Translations under genes and position numbers: made by a program | Notes under the pieces: model-generated | Seen by the model: the letters and a program-made list of their open reading frames with translations, nothing else | Told to the model about the DNA's origin: nothing | Database searches by the model: none | Part shown: positions 6,763 to 11,234 of the stretch, in pieces | Position numbering within the stretch: position 1 is the stretch's first letter | Layout: every line of letters starts with the position of its first letter | NCBI GenBank assembly: GCA_016935955.1 | Contig: JAFGPY010000203.1 | Span: 1 to 11,234, forward strand | Origin: Planctomycetota bacterium | GTDB lineage: Bacteria > Planctomycetota > Phycisphaerae > FEN-1346 > JAACEH01 | Direction: 5' to 3' | DNA: 11,234 bases

Positions 6763-7725
6763 ATGTCCGTTTCCGTGACCTCTGCCATCAGCATGGCGAT
6801 CGCACGAACCCAGACGATCCTGTTCCGCCCGTTCAACGCGAGCAAGTGGTTCACGCTCGGCTTCTGCGCGTGGCTTGCCTACATGGGCAACAGCGGCGGA
6901 ACCACCGTCAATTTCAATGTCGGCGGCGGGGGCCGTGGCGGTCGCGGCGGCAGGTCGGAACTGGATCCCGTCTTCGAATGGATCGGGTCACACATGCCGA
7001 CAGTCATCATGATCGGCGTGGGGCTGTTCCTGCTGTGTGCAGCCCTCACCGTACTGTTGACCTGGCTGAGGGCTCGCGGCCAGTTCATGTTCCTGGACGG
7101 CGTGGTCCGCAACCGAGGAGCCGTGGCCGAACCCTGGCGGCAGTTCCGTAGACAGGCCAACAGCCTCTTCTGGGTCTGGCTGGTGTTGGGACTGCTGGGG
7201 CTGGGGCTTCTTGTCATCACGGGAGGCATCGGCGTCCTGGTGGCCCTGCCGGATATCCGCGCCGAACATTTTGGAGCGCCGGCGATTCTCGGGATCCTCG
7301 TGTCAGCGCTCCTGCTTCTGATCTGGAGCACGATTCTGGGAATCTTCCAGGCCCTGCTCGTGGACTTCGTGGTTCCGGTGATGTACCAGCGAAATGTCCT
7401 GACCATGGAGGCCTGGCATATCTTCTGTCACGAAGTCGCCAAGGGATTGTTCTGGAAATTCGTCCTGTTCTACCTGATGGAACTTGTGCTCAGTATAGCT
7501 ATCGGCATCATCGCTGTGATAGCCACCTGCCTGACGTGCTGCATCGCCCTGCTGCCTTACATCGGGACGGTGATCTTGCTCCCGGTCTACGTGTTCCTGC
7601 GCTGTTACTCGCTCAGCTTCATGGAGCAGATCGGGCCCGAGTGGCGTCTGTTCCAGGACGCGCCGCCGGGGACGCCCGCCTATCCGCCGCCCGCTATGGC
7701 CGGCATGGCGCCGCCGCCACAGTAA
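6763..7725 (+). CDS. Multi-pass membrane protein (DUF7544-like, tentative)
   Basis: This 320-aa protein has an N-terminal amphipathic region (MAIARTQTILFRPFNASKWF) and a first hydrophobic segment at 28-44. A Gly/Arg loop (about 54-64) and strong membrane segments at about 79-101, 134-162, 172-206 and 229-282 follow; the last two are long enough for two passes each. The tail is proline-rich and soluble (YPPPAMAGMAPPPQ). The opening 'RTQTILFRPFNASKWFTLGFCAWLA' resembles a planctomycete membrane family I associate with DUF7544, but I am not certain of the family name. No catalytic motif is visible. The start at 6763 follows a strong GGAGGTGG (6752-6759); an upstream in-frame GTG at 6739 has no such site. 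It converges on the small minus-strand gene with a 50-bp gap, in which I see no clear terminator. Confidence 0.85.
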   Translation: MSVSVTSAISMAIARTQTILFRPFNASKWFTLGFCAWLAYMGNSGGTTVNFNVGGGGRGGRGGRSELDPVFEWIGSHMPTVIMIGVGLFLLCAALTVLLTWLRARGQFMFLDGVVRNRGAVAEPWRQFRRQANSLFWVWLVLGLLGLGLLVITGGIGVLVALPDIRAEHFGAPAILGILVSALLLLIWSTILGIFQALLVDFVVPVMYQRNVLTMEAWHIFCHEVAKGLFWKFVLFYLMELVLSIAIGIIAVIATCLTCCIALLPYIGTVILLPVYVFLRCYSLSFMEQIGPEWRLFQDAPPGTPAYPPPAMAGMAPPPQ

Positions 7726-7775
7726 CGACGCCCCGAACAGACTCGCCGTGCCGACCGCGCGCCCTTTCAACGGCA

Positions 7776-7952
7776 CTACGACTGTCTGCACGGCGGGTCG
7801 GGGGTTTCATCCGGGCATTGGCACGGGCCGTTCTTCTGGACGACGCGCTGGAGCTTCCTGCAATAGAGGGCTTGGAATGTGCGGCAAGCGCCGCTGAGGT
7901 CTTTGCTGTCGGGCCACTGGGCCTCGGGGCAGTCCAAATCGCACCACTTCAT
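7776..7952 (-). CDS. Small cysteine-rich protein, 58 aa
   Basis: The protein begins MKWCDLDCPEAQWP and has seven cysteines in 58 residues (C4, C8, C23, C31, C44, C46, C55), with CRTFQALYCRKL in the middle. The pattern suggests a small metal-binding or disulfide-rich protein. I believe similar 'MKWCDLDCP...CRTF.ALYC.KL' proteins occur in planctomycetes, but cannot search. The start at 7952 is well supported: AAGGAG (7964-7959) lies 6 nt upstream, and the ATG overlaps the TGA of the preceding gene as ATGA, so translation is probably coupled. A longer open frame running upstream to 8177 is a shadow of the DUF5808-like gene. Function is unknown. Confidence 0.72.
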   Translation of the reverse strand: MKWCDLDCPEAQWPDSKDLSGACRTFQALYCRKLQRVVQKNGPCQCPDETPDPPCRQS

Positions 7953-8227
7953 CCGTGACTCCTTGCCGCCAGGGCGACGGTGATGATGTTGATCGCGACC
8001 ACCAGCAGCACAATGCCCATGAAGATGCCGATCATCCACAGCACGCCGCCCGTGCGGCCCAAGTTGACCGTCCAGCCCATAGCCGGGATCCGCTTGGGCA
8101 CCCACACGCGGCTGTCCCGCTTGCTGAAGTAGACCGAGAGCCACGCAGGTCCGCTCCAGTTGTCCGGGTTCGCCCACTCGCGACGATTGATCTCCTGCTG
8201 ATCGCTATTCTCGCCAATCTGTGGCAT
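7949..8227 (-). CDS. DUF5808-like small membrane protein, 92 aa
   Basis: Residues 24-58 (WSGPAWLSVYFSKRDSRVW, then VPKRIPAMGWTVNLGR) match the DUF5808 pattern of a Trp-rich start, 'DpRvfVPKR' and 'GWTlNfg'. A single strong membrane helix follows at about 61-87, and the protein ends shortly after with a few charged residues. The N-terminal 20 residues are polar, so it is probably anchored by the C-terminal helix. No Shine-Dalgarno precedes the ATG at 8227, but a good promoter sits 9 nt upstream, which suggests a leaderless mRNA. It overlaps the following Cys-rich gene by 4 nt. The family function is unknown to me. Confidence 0.8.
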   Translation of the reverse strand: MPQIGENSDQQEINRREWANPDNWSGPAWLSVYFSKRDSRVWVPKRIPAMGWTVNLGRTGGVLWMIGIFMGIVLLVVAINIITVALAARSHG

Positions 8228-8236
8228 AACAGCCGA

Positions 8237-8264
8237 AGTATAGCAGCCCCGCCGATGTCGTCAA
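8237..8264 (-). promoter_or_regulatory. Sigma-70-type promoter for the DUF5808/Cys-rich gene pair
   Basis: On the minus strand TTGACG (8264-8259) and TATACT (8242-8237) are separated by 16 bp. Each matches the consensus at 5 of 6 positions. The -10 ends 9 nt before the ATG at 8227. Transcription starting 6-8 nt downstream of the -10 would leave a leader of only about 1-3 nt. Confidence 0.6.
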
Positions 8265-8536
8265 CCCGATTAGGATGGCTAGGGCACACCCCATCATTGG
8301 CCGCCTGACGCCGGATGTGCCGCGGAATAATCCGCACCTGGTGACATTTCCGCTGACCTGAATCGCACTGGACACTTGGTAATCCGCGCCGGAGAAGTCA
8401 AGTTCCTGCCCGTTTCGTCCCCGCCGCCGCCATTTCTTCGCCAGTTGCGTTATAAGGCATTTTGGCGAAATATGTTATATTCCTTGTCAAGTGCGTCCTA
8501 TTCCGCGATTTCAGTATCGCCAGGGCCGCCTGTTTC
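8265..8536. other. Non-coding stretch between divergent promoters
   Basis: I see no convincing gene on either strand. It contains a small perfect hairpin GCGGA-ATAA-TCCGC (8322-8335), an AT-rich island (about 8450-8482, with TATAAG and TATATT but no partner -35 elements), and an inverted repeat GCGAT-N6-ATCGC (8505-8520). The last lies 16 bp upstream of the -35 of the next promoter and could be a regulator site. Confidence 0.5.
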
Positions 8537-8565
8537 TTGACTGTCTACCGTGCATGAGCTATACT
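8537..8565 (+). promoter_or_regulatory. Near-consensus sigma-70 promoter driving the ncRNA (and perhaps dnaG-rpoD)
   Basis: TTGACT (8537-8542) and TATACT (8560-8565) have the ideal 17-bp spacer. Each hexamer matches the consensus at 5 of 6 positions. The start point would be near G8571-G8572. It is the strongest plus-strand promoter I find in the window. Confidence 0.7.
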
Positions 8566-8570
8566 TACGT

Positions 8571-8722
8571 GGCTTGAGAGGTACCGTCGGGGTGACAGTG
8601 GTGCGGAGGGGGTTCGCGCAGTCCGAGCCCGCGTCTGCCCAAGATGGGGTGGCGGGTGTTCGCCCTGAATTGCCGCAGGAGCAGGTGACGTGGCCCGGAT
8701 GAATAGGCCGGGCTACTTTTTT
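8571..8722 (+). ncRNA. Candidate structured non-coding RNA of about 150 nt upstream of dnaG
   Basis: A strong promoter and an intrinsic terminator bound the region, and no ORF with a ribosome site fills it. It can fold into a rod. CGUC/GACG (8585-8588 with 8687-8690) closes the structure, followed by an asymmetric internal bubble (8589-8601 opposite 8678-8686). Next come UGCGG/CCGCA (8602-8606 with 8673-8677) and AGGG/CCCU (8607-8610 with 8663-8666), then a distal hairpin GCCCGC/GCGGGU (8627-8632 with 8652-8657) capped by GCCC/GGGGU. A closing stem, open bubble and terminal arm recall 6S RNA, but the stems are short and I recognise no diagnostic sequence. It lacks the GGAAG-type apical loop of SRP RNA. 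It may be a stand-alone sRNA or an attenuated leader of dnaG. Confidence 0.5.
8691..8722 (+). terminator. Rho-independent terminator before dnaG
   Basis: The stem is TGGCCCGG (8691-8698) with CCGGGCTA (8708-8715), 8 pairs including one G-U, around a 9-nt loop. A single C and six Ts (8717-8722) follow. It lies 79 bp before the dnaG start. Confidence 0.8.
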
Positions 8723-8737
8723 CGACCCACGGCCGCA

Positions 8738-8772
8738 CGGACATCGTTCGTCCGCAGGAGACTGCGGGACGG
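8738..8772 (+). promoter_or_regulatory. Alternative hairpins in the dnaG leader
   Basis: CGGAC (8738-8742) can pair with GTCCG (8750-8754). Alternatively GTCCGCAG (8750-8757) pairs with CTGC-G-GGAC (8762-8770) with one bulged G around a GAGA tetraloop, extendable by two pairs to 8748-8772. The two foldings share 8750-8754 and exclude each other. They lie 29-64 nt before the GTG start. Confidence 0.35.
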
Positions 8773-8801
8773 TCGGTTGCCCGGTACAGACAGGTGAAAG
8801 T

Positions 8802-10667
8802 GTGGCTGGAAGACTGTCTGAAGCCACGATTGAGGAGGTTCAGCGGGCGAGCGACATCGTCGAGGTGATTTCCTCGTACCTGCCGCTGAAGCGTTCGGGA
8901 AAGGACTACAAGGCCTGTTGCCCTTTCCACCAGGAGAAGACGCCGAGCTTCTACGTCAGCCCGTCGAAGCAGATCTTCAAGTGCTTCGGTTGCGGCAAGG
9001 GCGGCTCGGTCTTTCAGTTTGTCATGGCCCGGGAGAACATCGCGTTCCCCGAAGCAGTCAGAATGCTCGCCGAGCGAGCAGGCGTTCGCATCGAGGAGCC
9101 GCAGGAACGTGGCGGCAACGACACCGGTGACGGGGTCGACCGCACGCGAGTCTTCAAGGCGGTGACCTGGGCGGCGCGGGTGTTTGAACGGCTTCTGGCC
9201 GACGACTCTCTGGGTCGGCCGGGCCGCGAGTACCTGGAGCGACGCGGCTTTGCGGCCGAGATGATCGAGCGGTTCCACCTGGGATTCGTCCCGGACGCCT
9301 GGGACACGCTGGTCCGGGCGGCCGCCAAGCGCGGCGTGGAGCCTGCCCTGCTGGAGGCGGCCGGGCTGGTCGTCCCGCGGAACCAGGGGCCGGGTCATTA
9401 TGACAGGTTTCGCAATCGGGTGATGTTCCCGATTTACGACGCCCTGAACCGTCCGATTGCCTTTGGCGGCCGGACGCTGGGCGACGATCCGGCGAAGTAC
9501 CTGAATTCGCCGGACACAATGATCTTTAACAAGAGCTTCAATCTGTACGGTTTGCCTGCGGCTCGCGATGCGATGACCGAGTCGCGGCGGGCGATTGTCG
9601 TCGAGGGTTACACCGACTGCCTGATGGCTCACCAGGTGGGACTGGCCAATGTCGTGGCCACCCTGGGCACGAGCCTGACGGCGGGCCACGTGCGGCTGCT
9701 GAAGCGCTACGTGGACGAGGTCGTGCTGATCTTCGACGGCGACCTGGCCGGCCAGAATGCGGCCGACCGGGCCCTGGGAGTCTTCCTGGCCGAGGAGCTG
9801 GGCGTACGCATCGTGACGCTGCCCGAGAACCTCGACCCGTGCGACTTCCTGGCCCAGGGCCGCAAGGACGAATTTGCCGTCCTGGTCGATCAATCGCCGG
9901 ATGCCCTGGAATATAAGTGGCGTCTCGTGCGTCAACAGTTTGCCGAGTCGGACACGGTCCGGGGCCGTCGGCGGGCGGTCGAGGCGATGCTGGAGACGAT
10001 AGCGGCGCAGCCGGTGTGGTCGCAGGGCGGTGACAGCCTGCGGCGCGACCTGGTTCTGGCCCGCATGGCCCAGGTGTTGGGCGTGAGCGAGCAGAACCTG
10101 CGGGAGCGTTTGACGGAGTTGAGCCGCAGGGCTGCCGGGCAGTCGCGGCAATACGATCAAATGGAGGGCGAGGAGGCGGAAAACCCAGCAGATATGGGGA
10201 TTTCGGCCGACCTGCGCAGCCGTGCGGAGCGTCTAATATTGCAGGTGCTGATGGCCTGGCCGGAGCAGATTGCGGCCACGGGCGAGCGGTTGCCGAGCAG
10301 TCGGATGGCCGCCGCAACGCACCGCAGGTTGTACGAGAAACTGATTGAGTTGGGCCGGCGGCTGCAGAGTGACGGGTTGCTGGTGTTGTGGGGTCACCTG
10401 GAGGACGAATCGGTGGCCCGGCTGGCGTCGGACCTTGCCGGCGAGGTGCCGGAAGAAGGTCCGGACCGCGAGAAGCTGACGACGATGTTGGAGGATGCCC
10501 TGGCGACCCTCAACCGACTGAACGAACGGGAGGAACTGGCGAAACTTCGAAGCCAGATTTCCACCGGCGAGAGCGAGGAGGAACGTCGCGCGGCACTCCA
10601 GAAGTTGCAGCAGTTGCGGCAAGACAGGCATGGGTTCCTGCCGCCAGGGATGACGGCAAAACAATGA
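8802..10667 (+). CDS. dnaG: DNA primase DnaG
   Basis: This 621-aa primase synthesises RNA primers at the replication fork. The N-terminal CHC2 zinc-binding domain has C40, H43, C61 and C64 (CPFHQEKTPSF ... CFGCGKGG), at the same positions as in E. coli DnaG. A RepB-like/catalytic core follows (FGGRTLGDDPAKYLNSPDT...FNKSFNLYGL). The Toprim fold has the catalytic E268 (VVEGYTD) and D312/D314 (IFDGDLAGQ). The C-terminal region beyond about 430 is helical and charged, as expected for the helicase-interaction domain, and makes the protein somewhat longer than the E. coli enzyme (about 580 aa). The start is GTG, with AGGTGA (8792-8797) 4 nt upstream. It lies 79 bp after a terminator with no visible promoter between, and rpoD follows 58 bp later, giving a dnaG-rpoD operon. 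Confidence 0.97.
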   Translation: MAGRLSEATIEEVQRASDIVEVISSYLPLKRSGKDYKACCPFHQEKTPSFYVSPSKQIFKCFGCGKGGSVFQFVMARENIAFPEAVRMLAERAGVRIEEPQERGGNDTGDGVDRTRVFKAVTWAARVFERLLADDSLGRPGREYLERRGFAAEMIERFHLGFVPDAWDTLVRAAAKRGVEPALLEAAGLVVPRNQGPGHYDRFRNRVMFPIYDALNRPIAFGGRTLGDDPAKYLNSPDTMIFNKSFNLYGLPAARDAMTESRRAIVVEGYTDCLMAHQVGLANVVATLGTSLTAGHVRLLKRYVDEVVLIFDGDLAGQNAADRALGVFLAEELGVRIVTLPENLDPCDFLAQGRKDEFAVLVDQSPDALEYKWRLVRQQFAESDTVRGRRRAVEAMLETIAAQPVWSQGGDSLRRDLVLARMAQVLGVSEQNLRERLTELSRRAAGQSRQYDQMEGEEAENPADMGISADLRSRAERLILQVLMAWPEQIAATGERLPSSRMAAATHRRLYEKLIELGRRLQSDGLLVLWGHLEDESVARLASDLAGEVPEEGPDREKLTTMLEDALATLNRLNEREELAKLRSQISTGESEEERRAALQKLQQLRQDRHGFLPPGMTAKQ

Positions 10668-10726
10668 CAAGAGACGGCCCCAGGATGGAACGTCCGGGCC
10701 GAACACGTAGGAGCGGCATCGAGTGA
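10664..10726 (+). other. 20-codon ORF bridging dnaG and rpoD (possible coupling peptide)
   Basis: The ATG overlaps the dnaG stop (ATGA at 10664-10667), and the TGA stop (10724-10726) shares its last base with the rpoD ATG (TGATG). The peptide MTRDGPRMERPGRTRRSGIE has six arginines, including AGA and AGG codons that look uncommon here. The only ribosome-site candidate is a weak AGGGATG about 11 nt upstream. It could pass ribosomes from dnaG to rpoD, or be a chance ORF. I do not claim a functional peptide. Confidence 0.25.
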
Positions 10727-11234
10727 TGGAACTGGAAGTCAAATCACTCTTCGAGAAGGGTAAGCAGAAGGGGTACCTGACCTACGAAGAGATCAACGAA
10801 ATGCTGCCTGACGACATCGTCAGCGCAGACCGTCTGGACCAGATTCTGACCGAGCTGGACGACCTGGGCGTGGACTTGGTCGACGAGTCGGAAGTGGTCG
10901 ACAACGCCTATGCGCGCGTCGAGACCGAGCCGGCGGCGAAGATCGCCGACGAGGAGAACGTCTCGAAGCGGATCGACGACCCGGTGCGGATGTACCTGAC
11001 GCAGATGGGCGAGATTCCGCTGCTGACGCGCGACCAGGAAATCTCGCTGGCCAAGAAGATCGAGCTGACCCGCAAGCAGTTCCGCCGCAAGGTCCTCGAA
11101 AGCATGCTCAGCATCTCGACGGCGATCGACATCCTGAGCCAGGTGGACCGCGGGCTGCTGCCCTTCGACCGCACGATGAAGATCAGCGTCTCGGAGAACC
11201 TGGCCAAGGAGACCATCACCGAGCGTCTGCCGAC
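10726..11234 (+). CDS. rpoD: RNA polymerase primary sigma factor RpoD, 3' partial
   Basis: The 169 complete codons visible cover the N-terminus of a sigma-70 factor. Region 1.1 is at about 1-60 (LFEKGKQKGYLTYEEINEMLPDD...ILTELDDLGVDLVDE), with an acidic linker after it. Region 1.2 (about 84-112, DDPVRMYLTQMGEIPLLTRDQEISLAKKIE) aligns with E. coli RpoD, and the start of the segment before region 2 follows. Region 1.1 marks it as a group 1, housekeeping factor. The window ends before regions 2-4. TAGGAG (10708-10713) lies 12 nt before the ATG at 10726 or 9 nt before an adjacent in-frame GTG at 10723, so the true start may be one codon earlier. It is transcribed with dnaG, as in the classical macromolecular-synthesis operon. 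Confidence 0.95.
   Translation, partial: MELEVKSLFEKGKQKGYLTYEEINEMLPDDIVSADRLDQILTELDDLGVDLVDESEVVDNAYARVETEPAAKIADEENVSKRIDDPVRMYLTQMGEIPLLTRDQEISLAKKIELTRKQFRRKVLESMLSISTAIDILSQVDRGLLPFDRTMKISVSENLAKETITERLP

Noticed and set aside
8462..8490. Minus-strand promoter at a perfect TTGACA (8490-8485)
   Set aside because: At 16-18 bp spacing there is no -10-like hexamer (CGCCAA region), and no gene would be served.
8571..8722. Bacterial SRP (4.5S) RNA
   Set aside because: The conserved apical loop with GGAAG / AGCAGCC-type sequence is absent.
8565..10160. 531-codon open frame on the minus strand opposite dnaG
   Set aside because: It is a GC-driven shadow. The plus strand encodes a clear primase with all catalytic residues, and the antisense translation is low-complexity with no recognisable motif.

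Overview
The window is GC-rich bacterial DNA that most resembles a member of the Planctomycetota, possibly a Phycisphaerae-type anaerobe. This is inferred from gene content, not from a marker gene. The clues are a run of MJ0042-like zinc-ribbon/DUF4190 membrane proteins, two of which carry a pseudopilin-like C-terminal domain; a planctomycete-type multi-pass membrane protein; a very large activase of the 2-hydroxyacyl-CoA dehydratase system, typical of anaerobes; and an intergenic palindromic repeat of the kind that yields 'GRDARAT / MGILP' pseudo-peptides in such genomes.

Layout. Bases 2-3001 (+) hold the 3' two-thirds or so of an acyl-CoA dehydratase activase-type protein, cut by the window edge. 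Bases 3020-5520 (-) hold three paralogous zinc-ribbon membrane proteins read as 5520->4678, 4465->3620 and 3574->3020. A 157-bp inverted-repeat element (4523-4679) lies between the first two. Bases 5820-6557 (+) encode a ThuA-domain protein and 6763-7725 (+) a multi-pass membrane protein. Bases 8227->7776 (-) hold a two-gene unit of small proteins, a DUF5808-like membrane protein and a 58-aa cysteine-rich protein, joined by an ATGA overlap. It has a good promoter so close to the first ATG that the mRNA may be leaderless.

Bases 8228-8801 are non-coding and the most interesting part. A near-consensus promoter (TTGACT-17-TATACT) and a strong intrinsic terminator bracket a structured RNA of about 150 nt. 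Immediately downstream come dnaG (primase, 8802-10667, GTG start) and the 5' end of rpoD (primary sigma factor, from 10726, cut by the window end). This resembles the E. coli macromolecular-synthesis operon (rpsU-terminator-dnaG-rpoD), but with a non-coding transcript where rpsU would be. No second promoter is visible before dnaG, so readthrough of the terminator may set primase and sigma-factor expression. A 20-codon ORF exactly bridges the dnaG stop and the rpoD start.

The clearest candidates for something undescribed are the RNA/terminator unit ahead of dnaG-rpoD, the miniature inverted-repeat element with covarying palindromes, and the small DUF5808/Cys-rich gene pair.
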